From Gillisia sp. Hel_I_86 (GTDB lineage Bacteria > Bacteroidota > Bacteroidia > Flavobacteriales > Flavobacteriaceae), in NCBI RefSeq assembly GCF_007827275.1, contig NZ_VISE01000001.1, positions 3,038,001 through 3,102,000 of the forward strand: a DNA stretch of 64,000 nucleotides. The letters run 5' to 3'. The position numbers and the translations under genes are program-made. Under the pieces are notes generated by a model. That model worked only from the letters and a program-made list of their open reading frames with translations. It was not told the origin of the DNA and did no database searches. Shown piece by piece: positions 9,459-18,027 of this stretch. Every line of letters starts with the position of its first letter. Within the stretch, counting starts at the first letter, position 1.

Positions 9459-10487
9459 ATGAAAGAAATAGATCTACGTAGCGATACCGTTACCCGTCCA
9501 ACAAAAGAAATGCTACAAGCTATTATCTCGGCAAAGGTGGGAGACGATGTTTATAAAGAAGATCCTTCTGTAAATGAGTTGGAAAAGAAGTTAGCCGATA
9601 TGTTTGGTATGGATGAAGCTTTGTTTTTCCCAACAGGGAGTATGGCAAATCAGGCGGCAATAAAGTTGCATACCCAACCAGCCGAGCAATTAATTTGTGA
9701 TAAATGGGCCCATGTGTACAATTATGAAGGAGGAGGAGTTTCATTTAACAGTGGCGTTTCCTGTAAACTCGTAGATGGAGATCGCGGGATGATCACTGCG
9801 GCACAAGTAGAAGAGAATATCAATCCGCCAGATTTTTACCATAGTCCTTTAACGAGCTTGGTTTGCTTGGAGAATACCACAAATAAAGGTGGAGGTGCAT
9901 GTTACGATCTGGAAGAGATCAAAAGAATTCGAAAGGTTTGTAATTCGCACGGACTAGGTTTGCATTTGGACGGGGCTAGATTGTTTAATGCGCTGGTTGC
10001 AAAGGGAGAATCCCCCAAAGATTACGGGAAGTTGTTCGATACTATTTCGATTTGCCTTTCCAAGGGATTAGGAACCCCCATGGGTTCTGTGCTGATTGGG
10101 AATTCAGATCTTATGAAAAATGCCATTCGAGTGAGAAAAGTATTAGGTGGTGGAATGCGCCAAGTTGGGTTTATGGCAGCTGCGGGTATCTATGCATTGG
10201 ATAATCATGTAGAAAGATTAGCCGAGGACAATAAGCGGGCAAAAGAAATAGGAAATACTCTAGCTGGTTTGCCATATATACTGAAGGTAGAAGCTGTAGA
10301 AACCAATATCGCGATCTTCTACTTAAAAGATGCTTTCAACGAAGAAAGCTTCATGAAACAGCTTCAGAAGGAAAATATTAGAATAAGCAATATGGGGCAA
10401 GGAAAGCTTCGGATAGTTACACATTTGGACTATACAGAAGAGCTCCATCAGAAATTCCTAAAGGTGCTGAAAAACATTCAGTTATAA
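9459..10487 (+). CDS. ltaE: Low-specificity L-threonine aldolase
   Basis: This PLP-dependent fold-type I enzyme of 342 residues cleaves L-threonine or allo-threonine to glycine and acetaldehyde. The N-terminus has the family LRSDTVTRPT motif; HLDGARLFNA near residue 170 supplies the PLP-binding Asp, and Lys202 in CLSKGLGTPMGS is the Schiff-base lysine. The start follows an AGAAAAAATAT stretch with no strong Shine-Dalgarno, as is usual in this phylum. It is separated from both neighbours and probably monocistronic. Confidence 0.94.
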   Translation: MKEIDLRSDTVTRPTKEMLQAIISAKVGDDVYKEDPSVNELEKKLADMFGMDEALFFPTGSMANQAAIKLHTQPAEQLICDKWAHVYNYEGGGVSFNSGVSCKLVDGDRGMITAAQVEENINPPDFYHSPLTSLVCLENTTNKGGGACYDLEEIKRIRKVCNSHGLGLHLDGARLFNALVAKGESPKDYGKLFDTISICLSKGLGTPMGSVLIGNSDLMKNAIRVRKVLGGGMRQVGFMAAAGIYALDNHVERLAEDNKRAKEIGNTLAGLPYILKVEAVETNIAIFYLKDAFNEESFMKQLQKENIRISNMGQGKLRIVTHLDYTEELHQKFLKVLKNIQL

Positions 10488-10584
10488 ATAGACCAAAAAA
10501 GCTTAACAGAAGATTATAAGCCAAGAGCACCCTAAACCCTCATATTTTATATAATTTCCCAAAAAATTAAAATTAGCCAGAAAT

Positions 10585-11100
10585 ATGAAGAATGTATTAC
10601 CAAGAAAAGAAGTTCCAGAACTTCTTGTAGATACGGTAAATGGGATGACATGGAATCTTCGCGACCAGCAACCCAAGAACTTTACATTAGTTGTTTTCTA
10701 TAGAGGTTTGCACTGCCCAGTGTGTAAATCTTATTTGGAAGAACTAAATTCTAAAATAGAAAGGTTTAGGGACAAAGGTGTAAACGTAATATGCATAAGT
10801 TCCAATACAGGTTCGCTTGCTGAAAAAACAGCAACAAAATGGGATATCGAAAAGCTAACTATAGGTTTCGATTTTTCTATTGAAAATGCGAGAAAATGGG
10901 ATCTTTATATTTCTGAAGGTATCAACGAAAAGGAGCCAGAAAGGTTCTTTGAGCCGGGATTGTTCTTAATAAAACCAGATAATACTTTGTATGCCGCATC
11001 TATCCAGAGTATGCCGTTTGCAAGGCCAAAATTCGATGAGCTTTTAAAATCCATTACATTTATTTTGAATGAAAAGTATCCAGCTAGGGGAGAAGCTTAA
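10585..11100 (+). CDS. Thioredoxin-fold protein, AhpC/TSA family
   Basis: The 171-residue protein has a peroxiredoxin-like thioredoxin fold with a GLHCPVCKSY site, that is a CPVC pair at Cys44 and Cys47 right after the first beta strand, and a late cis-Pro-like segment. The CXXC spacing is unlike 2-Cys peroxiredoxins, which use a single peroxidatic Cys in PxxTxxC, so disulfide reductase or atypical peroxidase activity are both possible. No signal peptide is present, so it is cytosolic. Confidence 0.8.
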   Translation: MKNVLPRKEVPELLVDTVNGMTWNLRDQQPKNFTLVVFYRGLHCPVCKSYLEELNSKIERFRDKGVNVICISSNTGSLAEKTATKWDIEKLTIGFDFSIENARKWDLYISEGINEKEPERFFEPGLFLIKPDNTLYAASIQSMPFARPKFDELLKSITFILNEKYPARGEA

Positions 11101-11147
11101 TAGTTGTAATGAAAAACATATGCTTATCCGTTTACACACCTAAAAAT

Positions 11148-11250
11148 AGGTTTTGTCTCCCTAGCGGAGTCGAAGGGTTAAAAAAAGACGTCTCGACTGC
11201 GCTCGACGTGACATTTTTAGTTCCATTATGCCTTTCAGGCGTATTAGCGG
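11148..11250. repeat. Intergenic palindromic repeat
   Basis: It carries CTAGCGGAGTCGAAGGG and CTCGACTGCGCTCGACGTGACA units, members of the CTCGACTCCGCTCGA family found elsewhere in the window. A 73-codon ORF across it is an artefact of the repeat. Confidence 0.6.
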
Positions 11251-11274
11251 ATGTACAAAAAAAAACATATAAAT

Positions 11275-11313
11275 TGAGCCAAACAAAATGCAAGTTGCTT
11301 TTGTTTTGGCTCA
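11275..11313. terminator. Bidirectional terminator
   Basis: The hairpin has arms TGAGCCAAACAAAA and TTTTGTTTTGGCTCA with one bulged base. It lies between the AhpC-like gene and the convergent ybaB gene. Confidence 0.6.
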
Positions 11314-11353
11314 GTTTAATTCTACTCTAAAGGACTTCAATAGGAGTCTTTTC

Positions 11354-11677
11354 TTATTTAAACATATCCAATCCGGGAATATCCGGCATTCCATCTTTGG
11401 CAACTGCTGCAAGTTCAGCTTCATTAATGTCTGATGCTTTGGTAATTGCTTTGTTCAAAGTTAAAACCAAGTAGTCCTCTAATTGCTCTTTATCTTCCAA
11501 CAACTCATCTGCAATAGAAATATTTCTAATTTCCCTGGTTGCCGTAATAGTTACTTTTAAAAGGCCATCGCTGGATTGCTCATCTATCAATACCGTTTTA
11601 AGGCGCTCTTTTGTAGCTTCCACTTTCTCTTGGGTTTCTTTGATTTTATTCATCATCCCCATCATATCTCCAAACAT
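11354..11677 (-). CDS. YbaB/EbfC family nucleoid-associated protein
   Basis: The 107-residue DNA-binding dimer belongs to the YbaB/EbfC family. It starts [20 protein letters not shown] with an amphipathic helix, has the central beta stretch [18 protein letters not shown], and ends with Gly/Pro-rich [11 protein letters not shown], all family hallmarks. It is divergent from oligopeptidase B, 63 nt away. In many bacteria ybaB sits beside recR and dnaX; neither is here. Confidence 0.9.
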   Translation of the reverse strand: MFGDMMGMMNKIKETQEKVEATKERLKTVLIDEQSSDGLLKVTITATREIRNISIADELLEDKEQLEDYLVLTLNKAITKASDINEAELAAVAKDGMPDIPGLDMFK

Positions 11678-11740
11678 AGTTTCTTTTTTAAAATTATTAA
11701 ATACAAATTTATTAATTTACAATACGATATAACACTAAAA

Positions 11741-13879
11741 ATGAAAAGACTCTTACTTTTTTTATTAGGAAGCCTTACCTTTGTAAATTCTAATACATTA
11801 GCACAAAATCACCCTATATTGAAAACTGAAATTTATCCTCCAAAGGCTAAAAAGATTGCCAAAGAATTAAAAGCTCATAATAATGTGAGAATCGACGATT
11901 ACTACTGGTTGAATGACAGAGAGAACCCGGAAGTGATTAATTATCTCGAAAAGGAAAATGAATATAATGAGCAAATGACTGCGCATACCAAGCAGTTTCA
12001 GGAGGATCTTTTTGAGGAAATGAAAGCTAGGATCAAAGAGGATGATTCATCTGTTCCTTATAAGTTGAATGGATATTGGTATTTAACACGATTTGAAAAA
12101 GGGAAGGATTACCCGATATATTCCAGAAAAAAAGAAAGTCTGGATGCTCCAGAGGAAATTTTATTCGATGTGAATAAAATGGCTGAAGGTCACGAATATT
12201 ATAGTTTAGGTGGATTAAATGTGAGTCCGGATAATAAGCTGATTGCCTTTGGAGTAGATACGGTAAGTAGGAGAAAGTATACCATTCAGGTAAAAAATCT
12301 TGAAACAGGGGAAATTTTAAACGAAAAGATTAAAACCACCACCGGAGGTTCCACTTGGGCCAATGATAATAAAACCCTTTTTTATACCAAAAAAGACGAG
12401 AAAACTTTACGTTCCAATCAAATTTATAAACATGTATTGGGAACCAAATCCAAGGATGGTCAGTTGGTATTTGAAGAAGAAGATGAAACATACAATACCT
12501 ATATCTACAAATCCAAGTCGAAAAAATACTTGGTAATAGGCAGTCATAGTACGTTGACCAGTGAATTCAGAATATTGGAGGCAGATACTCCAAATGGGGA
12601 ATTCAGAATTGTACAACCCAGGGAAAGAGGTTTAGAATATGGATTTACGCATTTTGAAGATTCATTTTATATTTTGACCAATAAAGATGGCGCAACCAAT
12701 TTTAAATTAATGAAAACGCCGGTAGATAAGACTGGCAAAGAAAATTGGGTTGAGGTAATTCCCCATAGGGAAGATTACCTACTGGAGGATATAGATATTT
12801 TCGAACACTATTTGGTGATAAGTGAGCGAAATGAAGGCTTGAATAAAATTAAAATTATCAAATGGCATTCAGATGAAAGCTATTATCTACCCTTCGATAA
12901 TGAAACATATACTGCTTACACCAGTATCAATCCCGATTTCGACACGGACATCCTTAGATACACATACAATTCCTTAAACAATCCAACTTCGGTCATAGAT
13001 TTCAATATGACTACCAAAGAGAAATTGGTACTTAAAGAACAAGAAGTAGTAGGAGGCAAATTCAAGAAAGAAAATTATACCACGGAGCGTGTTTGGGCCA
13101 CTAGCCAAGATGGGACAAAAATCCCTATTTCTCTTGTTTACAGGAAAAATCTTAAGAAGGATGGTTCCAATCCATTATTACAATATGCCTATGGATCGTA
13201 CGGTTCTACTATAGACCCTTATTTTTCCAGTGTGCGATTGAGTTTATTGGACAGGGGTTTTATTTATGCCATTGCTCATATTAGAGGGGGAGAATATTTG
13301 GGAAGAGCCTGGTACGAAGATGGGAAGTTGCTTAAAAAGATGAATACTTTCACAGATTTTATAGATGTTTCAAAATATTTAATAGACCAAAAATATACTT
13401 CCGAAAAACATCTATATGCGATGGGTGGTTCTGCCGGTGGTTTGTTGATGGGGGCTATAATGAATATTGCTCCAGAATTATACAATGGAATCATTGCTGC
13501 AGTTCCTTTTGTAGATGTGGTGACTACCATGTTGGATGACTCCATTCCGCTTACAACTGGGGAATATGACGAATGGGGAAACCCAAACAAGGAAGAGTAT
13601 TATAAGTATATGTTATCTTATTCGCCATATGATAATGTTAAAAAGCATAACTATCCCAATATGCTGGTTACAACGGGATTACATGATTCCCAGGTTCAAT
13701 ATTGGGAGCCTGCAAAATGGGTAGCTAAATTGAGGGAATTAAAAACAGATACCAATAAATTGCTGTTTCATATAAATATGGATGCAGGGCATGGAGGTTC
13801 ATCTGGAAGATTTGAAGCATTAAAAGAAGTAGCAGAGGAGTATGCCTTTTTATTAGACTTAGAAGATATTACACAGTAA
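11741..13879 (+). CDS. ptrB: Oligopeptidase B-like S9 serine peptidase
   Basis: The 712-residue enzyme starts at the ATG at 11741, chosen because it opens a clear signal peptide (MKRLLLFLLGSLTFVNSNTL AQ) and because the upstream in-frame extension overlaps the divergent ybaB gene. A seven-bladed propeller domain (about 80-430) precedes an alpha/beta-hydrolase domain with GGSAGG at Ser564, Asp649 (GLHDSQ) and His684 (DAGHGG), completing the catalytic triad. It cleaves short peptides, in family members after basic residues. Export to the periplasm is predicted, unlike E. coli PtrB. Confidence 0.92.
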   Translation: MKRLLLFLLGSLTFVNSNTLAQNHPILKTEIYPPKAKKIAKELKAHNNVRIDDYYWLNDRENPEVINYLEKENEYNEQMTAHTKQFQEDLFEEMKARIKEDDSSVPYKLNGYWYLTRFEKGKDYPIYSRKKESLDAPEEILFDVNKMAEGHEYYSLGGLNVSPDNKLIAFGVDTVSRRKYTIQVKNLETGEILNEKIKTTTGGSTWANDNKTLFYTKKDEKTLRSNQIYKHVLGTKSKDGQLVFEEEDETYNTYIYKSKSKKYLVIGSHSTLTSEFRILEADTPNGEFRIVQPRERGLEYGFTHFEDSFYILTNKDGATNFKLMKTPVDKTGKENWVEVIPHREDYLLEDIDIFEHYLVISERNEGLNKIKIIKWHSDESYYLPFDNETYTAYTSINPDFDTDILRYTYNSLNNPTSVIDFNMTTKEKLVLKEQEVVGGKFKKENYTTERVWATSQDGTKIPISLVYRKNLKKDGSNPLLQYAYGSYGSTIDPYFSSVRLSLLDRGFIYAIAHIRGGEYLGRAWYEDGKLLKKMNTFTDFIDVSKYLIDQKYTSEKHLYAMGGSAGGLLMGAIMNIAPELYNGIIAAVPFVDVVTTMLDDSIPLTTGEYDEWGNPNKEEYYKYMLSYSPYDNVKKHNYPNMLVTTGLHDSQVQYWEPAKWVAKLRELKTDTNKLLFHINMDAGHGGSSGRFEALKEVAEEYAFLLDLEDITQ

Positions 13880-13881
13880 TT

Positions 13882-13912
13882 AAAAAATTCGCCTTAAATT
13901 TGGGCGTTTTTT
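13882..13912 (+). terminator. Weak terminator of ptrB
   Basis: A short CGCC..GGCG stem is extended by A-T pairs and followed by six T, directly after the ptrB stop codon. Confidence 0.5.
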
Positions 13913-13981
13913 AGGATTAAAATTGGATTAATAATTTATTCTAAATTTTTAATCCTTAAATTGGTTAAAGAATTTTATTTT

Positions 13982-15022
13982 ATGGTAGAAAAGAAAAAGG
14001 TTTACGATAATATATTGCAATTAATAGGAGATACACCTTTGGTTCGGTTGAATTCCATTACCAAAGAATTTAACGGAGATTTTTTCGCAAAAATTGAAGC
14101 TTTTAATCCCGGGCATTCTTCCAAGGATAGAATTGCTTTATTTATTATTGAAGAGGCAGAAAGAAAAGGTATTTTAAAACCTGGAGATACTATCATTGAA
14201 ACTACTTCTGGAAATACCGGATTTAGTATTGCAATGGTGAGCGTTATAAAAGGATATAAATGTATTCTTGCAGTTAGTTCTAAATCTTCTGCAGATAAAA
14301 TAGATATGCTAAGAACAATGGGGGCCAAAGTTTATGTGTGTCCTGCGCACGTTCCAGCAGACGACCCACGTTCTTATTATGAGGTTGCTAAAAGATTGCA
14401 TCTGGAAAATAAAGGTTCGGTATATATCAATCAATATTTTAATGAGCTTAACATAGATGCTCACTACAATTCTACAGGTCCTGAACTTTGGGAACAAACA
14501 GAGGGAAAATTAACTCATTTAATTGCATGTAGTGGAACTGGTGGTACTATTTCTGGAGCCGCACGATTTTTGAAAGAGCAAAACCCTAATATTCGAGTTA
14601 TAGGAATAGATGCATTTGGATCTGTGCTGAAGAAATTTCATGAGACCGGAGCGCTCGATAAAGATGAAATATATCCTTACAGAATTGAAGGTTTGGGTAA
14701 AAATCTAATTCCATCTGCAACCGATTTCGAAATTATTGATGAGTTTATTAAGGTAACAGATGAAGATAGTGCCCATACTGCCAGAGAGCTTGCAAGAACC
14801 GAAGGATTGTTCGTTGGGTATACAAGTGGAGCAGCAATGCAGGGGATAAAACAATTGCAGGAACAAGGAGAATTTGATGAAAATAGTAAAGTAGTCGTTC
14901 TTTTTCCTGACCATGGCTCTAGGTATATGAGTAAAATTTACAATGATGACTGGATGGAGGCTCAAGGCTTTTTTGATGCTAAAAGAGAGGCAGAGTCGCA
15001 GCCGATAGAAATAATAAAATAA
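13982..15022 (+). CDS. CBS/cysteine-synthase family PLP enzyme, candidate cysteate synthase
   Basis: The 346-residue enzyme is of PLP fold-type II. Lys48 in NPGHSSKDR is the Schiff-base lysine, TTSGNTGF is the Asn loop and [11 protein letters not shown] binds the PLP phosphate. The second half resembles human cystathionine beta-synthase more than CysK ([36 protein letters not shown]), but no CBS or haem domain follows. The active-site loop has GHSS where CysK has GGSV or similar, hinting at a different substrate. The start is the ATG at 13982; a TTG seven codons upstream is the alternative. It sits before an alpha-oxoamine synthase gene. Reported sulfonolipid pathways use a cysteate synthase of this superfamily; function here is inferred. 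Confidence 0.85.
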   Translation: MVEKKKVYDNILQLIGDTPLVRLNSITKEFNGDFFAKIEAFNPGHSSKDRIALFIIEEAERKGILKPGDTIIETTSGNTGFSIAMVSVIKGYKCILAVSSKSSADKIDMLRTMGAKVYVCPAHVPADDPRSYYEVAKRLHLENKGSVYINQYFNELNIDAHYNSTGPELWEQTEGKLTHLIACSGTGGTISGAARFLKEQNPNIRVIGIDAFGSVLKKFHETGALDKDEIYPYRIEGLGKNLIPSATDFEIIDEFIKVTDEDSAHTARELARTEGLFVGYTSGAAMQGIKQLQEQGEFDENSKVVVLFPDHGSRYMSKIYNDDWMEAQGFFDAKREAESQPIEIIK

Positions 15023-15043
15023 GGATGCGATATTTATACACTT

Positions 15044-15090
15044 ATTAAAACAAAAAGCATCCTAATAAGAAGGATGCTTTTTGTTTTAAT
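15044..15090. terminator. Strong bidirectional terminator
   Basis: A perfect 20-bp stem (15044-15063 with 15071-15090) has a 7-nt loop and oligo-A/T ends. It separates the PLP synthase from the next gene, so the two are not one simple transcript. Confidence 0.88.
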
Positions 15091-15117
15091 AGCGGGAGCA
15101 GGTGGTTAAATATTATA

Positions 15118-15149
15118 TTGTAAAATTGAGTTGTATTTAAGTACTTTTG
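15118..15149 (+). promoter_or_regulatory. Bacteroidota-type promoter of the oxoamine synthase
   Basis: TTG (15118-15120) and TACTTTTG (15142-15149) are separated by 21 bp; the coding start is 24 nt downstream. Confidence 0.55.
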
Positions 15150-15172
15150 CAACTTGTAAATAAAAAGAATCT

Positions 15173-16432
15173 ATGAAAGATTTATTTGATAAAATATATA
15201 AGGATAAAGGACCTTTAGGAAAATGGGCGCAACAAGCAGAAGGATATTTTGTGTTCCCCAAGCTGGAAGGACCAATTTCCAATAGAATGAAATTTCGTGG
15301 GAAAGAGGTGATCACTTGGAGTATTAATGATTATTTGGGCCTTGCCAACCATCCTGAAGTGCGAAAAGTGGATGCTGAGGCTGCTGCCGAATATGGTTCT
15401 GCATATCCAATGGGTGCCAGAATGATGAGTGGTCATACAGATATGCATGAAAAGCTTCAGAATGAACTTGCTTCCTTTGTAAATAAAGAAGCTTCTTATC
15501 TTTTGAACTTTGGGTATCAAGGAATGGTATCTACCATTGATGCATTGGTATCCAAAGCAGATGTGATTGTTTACGATGTAGATGCGCATGCTTGTATTAT
15601 AGATGGGGTGAGATTGCATTTAGGTCAGCGTTTTACCTACAGGCATAACGATATGGAAAGTATCGAAAAGAATTTACAACGAGCTACTAAAATATGTGAG
15701 CAAACAGGAGGTGGAATCTTGCTTATCTCTGAAGGTGTTTTTGGAATGCGGGGAGAACAAGGTAAATTGAAAGAAATCGTTGAGCTTAAAAAGAAGTATA
15801 ATTTCAGGCTTTTTGTAGATGATGCGCACGGATTTGGTACTCTTGGCGCAACCGGAGCAGGAGCAGGTGAGGAGCAGGGAGTACAAGATGATATAGATGT
15901 GTATTTTGCAACTTTCGCGAAATCTTTAGCTAGTACAGGCGCTTTTATTGCCGGAGATAAAGAGATCATGGATTATTTAAAATATAATCTACGTTCCCAA
16001 ATGTTCGCAAAATCCTTACAAATGCAATTAGTTGTAGGTGCCTTAAAGCGTTTGGATATGCTTAGGACAATGCCACAACTTAAAGAAAAATTGTGGGAGA
16101 ATGTAAATGCCCTACAAACGGGTCTTAAAGACAATGGTTTCGATATAGGGACTACACAAAGTTGTGTAACCCCGGTTTATTTAAAAGGTAGTATTCCAGA
16201 AGCTATGGCTTTGGTGAGAGACCTTAGGGAAAACCATGGTATTTTCTGTTCTATTGTAGTGTATCCGGTAATTCCAAAAGGATTGATCCTTTTAAGGATG
16301 ATTCCAACTGCTACGCATACTATGGAAGACATAGAACTTACGTTAACTGCTTTCTCTGCGATTAGAGAACGATTGGAGAACGGAACATATAAAAGATTAT
16401 CTGCTGCGGTTACAGCATCGTTAGGCGAATAG
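15173..16432 (+). CDS. Alpha-oxoamine synthase (SPT/KBL/cysteate acyltransferase family)
   Basis: The 419-residue PLP enzyme of the AONS family condenses an acyl thioester with an amino acid, releasing CO2. Evidence is the NDYLGLANHPEV motif near residue 45, VDDAHGFGTLG near 220 with the PLP-binding Asp and His, and Lys250 in ATFAKSLASTG. Bio and threonine genes are absent, so 8-amino-7-oxononanoate synthase or KBL are unlikely. Serine palmitoyltransferase (sphingolipid) or cysteate fatty-acyltransferase (capnine-type sulfonolipid) are the plausible roles; the CBS-like PLP synthase immediately upstream favours the second. It has its own promoter and a strong terminator. Confidence 0.85.
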   Translation: MKDLFDKIYKDKGPLGKWAQQAEGYFVFPKLEGPISNRMKFRGKEVITWSINDYLGLANHPEVRKVDAEAAAEYGSAYPMGARMMSGHTDMHEKLQNELASFVNKEASYLLNFGYQGMVSTIDALVSKADVIVYDVDAHACIIDGVRLHLGQRFTYRHNDMESIEKNLQRATKICEQTGGGILLISEGVFGMRGEQGKLKEIVELKKKYNFRLFVDDAHGFGTLGATGAGAGEEQGVQDDIDVYFATFAKSLASTGAFIAGDKEIMDYLKYNLRSQMFAKSLQMQLVVGALKRLDMLRTMPQLKEKLWENVNALQTGLKDNGFDIGTTQSCVTPVYLKGSIPEAMALVRDLRENHGIFCSIVVYPVIPKGLILLRMIPTATHTMEDIELTLTAFSAIRERLENGTYKRLSAAVTASLGE

Positions 16433-16446
16433 TTGTGCAAGTATTG

Positions 16447-16491
16447 TAAAACAAAAAATCCACCTAATTTTTAGGTGGATTTTTTGTTTTA
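16447..16491. terminator. Strong bidirectional terminator
   Basis: A perfect 21-bp stem (16447-16467 with 16471-16491) has a 3-nt loop and ends in A/T runs. It follows the oxoamine synthase stop by 15 nt. Confidence 0.88.
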
Positions 16492-16565
16492 TAATCAGAG
16501 ATCAGGAGATAACTACATACGTTTTTATTACTTGTTTTGAATGTTAACAATTATTAAGGTCACGG

Positions 16566-16628
16566 AGGTCTCGACTTCGCTCGACCAGACAACTAATTGT
16601 CTCCTCGAGCGGAGTCGAGAGGTTTTTT
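16566..16628. repeat. Palindromic repeat forming a large hairpin
   Basis: CTCGACTTCGCTCGA and TCGAGCGGAGTCGAG face each other across a short AATTGTCT-type centre and are followed by six T. It is a full inverted pair of the CTCGACTCCGCTCGA family and may double as a terminator between two convergent genes. Confidence 0.7.
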
Positions 16629-16642
16629 GTCAGGAATTATTA

Positions 16643-17620
16643 TTAATTTTCCTCCGGAATATCTTCTATTTTATCTTTATTTTGCCTCTTTTCTGTTCGT
16701 TTTCTTCTTCTATCACCCTCATAAGAATCATCCAAGTATTCCTCTTTCTTATGTAGGTCCAATCTGTATGAAACTCCGGCAGCTAATTGCCATCTGTCTG
16801 GTGTGTTTTTAAAGTTAATCAATCCAGAAATATCAAACTGTAGATCATCTGAAACCAAATAAGCCATTCCAGTTCTTACGATATCATCTGCATAAACATC
16901 ACTTATAATCCCCTGATACTCCATAAATCCTGCAAATTTTGGGGTGAAAGCATGTGTAAGGGTTACAATTCCTGTGTAGGTAGGAAATTCTTCAGTTAAT
17001 TTATCTAAAATAAGGTTCATCACCAATACCCAGCTTCCCCTCCAGTTGTTTTGAGTGATTAAAGCAACTTTGGGTGTTATGGCTTTTTCCCCTTCATATA
17101 AAAAAGGATTGGTGGATTGCGAAAAATTTGCTCCTGCATAAATAGATACCGCAGGGATCAATGTTTTCCATTTAAATTTTTGGTTAGCTTTCCAGCTATA
17201 AAGATTTGGCTGGTCTGGCTTTATAGTTCTGCTAGGATCGAATATCAAGTATTTTGCACCAAAGGTGTTGGTTTTAAAATTACGGGTCTTAAATTCTACA
17301 TCATTGGCACCAATTCTTATAAACTCTGTATCATCCTCAAAAGAACCAATTAAACTGATCTCGAGAGCTTCAAAGAACAATCCATAACGCAGGGAATAAT
17401 CGGCTCCTAAAATATCTGTACTTGTGCGCAATAAGGTGTGGGTATCATTCCCATAATATCCGCCGGCTTCCAATTGAATTACTCCCGTACCCACAGAAAA
17501 TGCTCCCTGAGAAGCTCCTGGCCTATTGGAGTTTATGGTTTCGGTATATTGAGCATTGGCTATAAAACCAGAAGTTATGAGTAAAAGAATTGTAAGTAGA
17601 TTGGTTCGAAGGTATTTCAT
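16643..17620 (-). CDS. Predicted outer-membrane transporter-like barrel protein
   Basis: The 325-residue product, from the ATG at 17620, starts with MKYLRTNLLTILLLITSG and a signal cleavage near ANAQ. An upstream ATG (17644) would add eight residues before the signal peptide and is less likely. The body is rich in alternating aromatic and polar residues with repeated Gly-Ala turns, typical of a beta-barrel, and the opening NSNRPGASQGAFSVGTGVIQ resembles proteins of the putative MetA-pathway/transporter group in Bacteroidota. The C-terminal 40 residues are highly charged. Substrate unknown. Confidence 0.7.
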   Translation of the reverse strand: MKYLRTNLLTILLLITSGFIANAQYTETINSNRPGASQGAFSVGTGVIQLEAGGYYGNDTHTLLRTSTDILGADYSLRYGLFFEALEISLIGSFEDDTEFIRIGANDVEFKTRNFKTNTFGAKYLIFDPSRTIKPDQPNLYSWKANQKFKWKTLIPAVSIYAGANFSQSTNPFLYEGEKAITPKVALITQNNWRGSWVLVMNLILDKLTEEFPTYTGIVTLTHAFTPKFAGFMEYQGIISDVYADDIVRTGMAYLVSDDLQFDISGLINFKNTPDRWQLAAGVSYRLDLHKKEEYLDDSYEGDRRRKRTEKRQNKDKIEDIPEEN

Positions 17621-17729
17621 ATAGGTTATTGTTAGTCTGGTCAAATATAGAAGATTTTATTATTTTTTTATGGATATGGATACCCTATTTGTCTCCTCAG
17701 AATAGTAATTTTGCATAAACTTTATACAA

Positions 17730-18002
17730 ATGCACGAAGCATCATTCGAAAGTATTTTGAAAACCGTATTAATAATCTTGTTGATATATTTCGGTTTTAA
17801 AATTTTTATAAAATGGTTTGGACCACTGATCTTAAAATGGTTCCTGAAACGCGTTGGACAAAAGTTCCAACAACAATTTAATGGTTCAACTGCTCAAAAA
17901 AGTCAAAAGAAGGGGAAAGTTGAGATAAATTCAGACATCCCAAAAACAAGTAAATCCAATAAAAAAGTAGGGGAGTACATTGATTTCGAAGAAATTGATT
18001 AA
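17730..18002 (+). CDS. DUF4834-like small membrane protein
   Basis: The 90-residue protein has one hydrophobic N-terminal helix (about 8-30), a basic amphipathic stretch (KWFLKRVGQKFQQQF) and an acidic end (YIDFEEID). This pattern matches the DUF4834 family of Bacteroidota. It precedes the yfhO-like gene by 25 nt on the same strand, so the two are likely cotranscribed. Function unknown. Confidence 0.75.
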   Translation: MHEASFESILKTVLIILLIYFGFKIFIKWFGPLILKWFLKRVGQKFQQQFNGSTAQKSQKKGKVEINSDIPKTSKSNKKVGEYIDFEEID

Positions 18003-18027
18003 TTTTCGTTCCTATTAAATTCTATCC

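Noticed and set aside
11109-11330. 73-codon ORF after the AhpC-like gene
   Set aside because: It crosses a palindromic repeat and a terminator hairpin; no protein-like features.
13961-13981. TTG start seven codons upstream for the CBS-like enzyme
   Set aside because: The ATG at 13982 gives the family-typical N-terminus, and the extension is not conserved-looking. It is not excluded.
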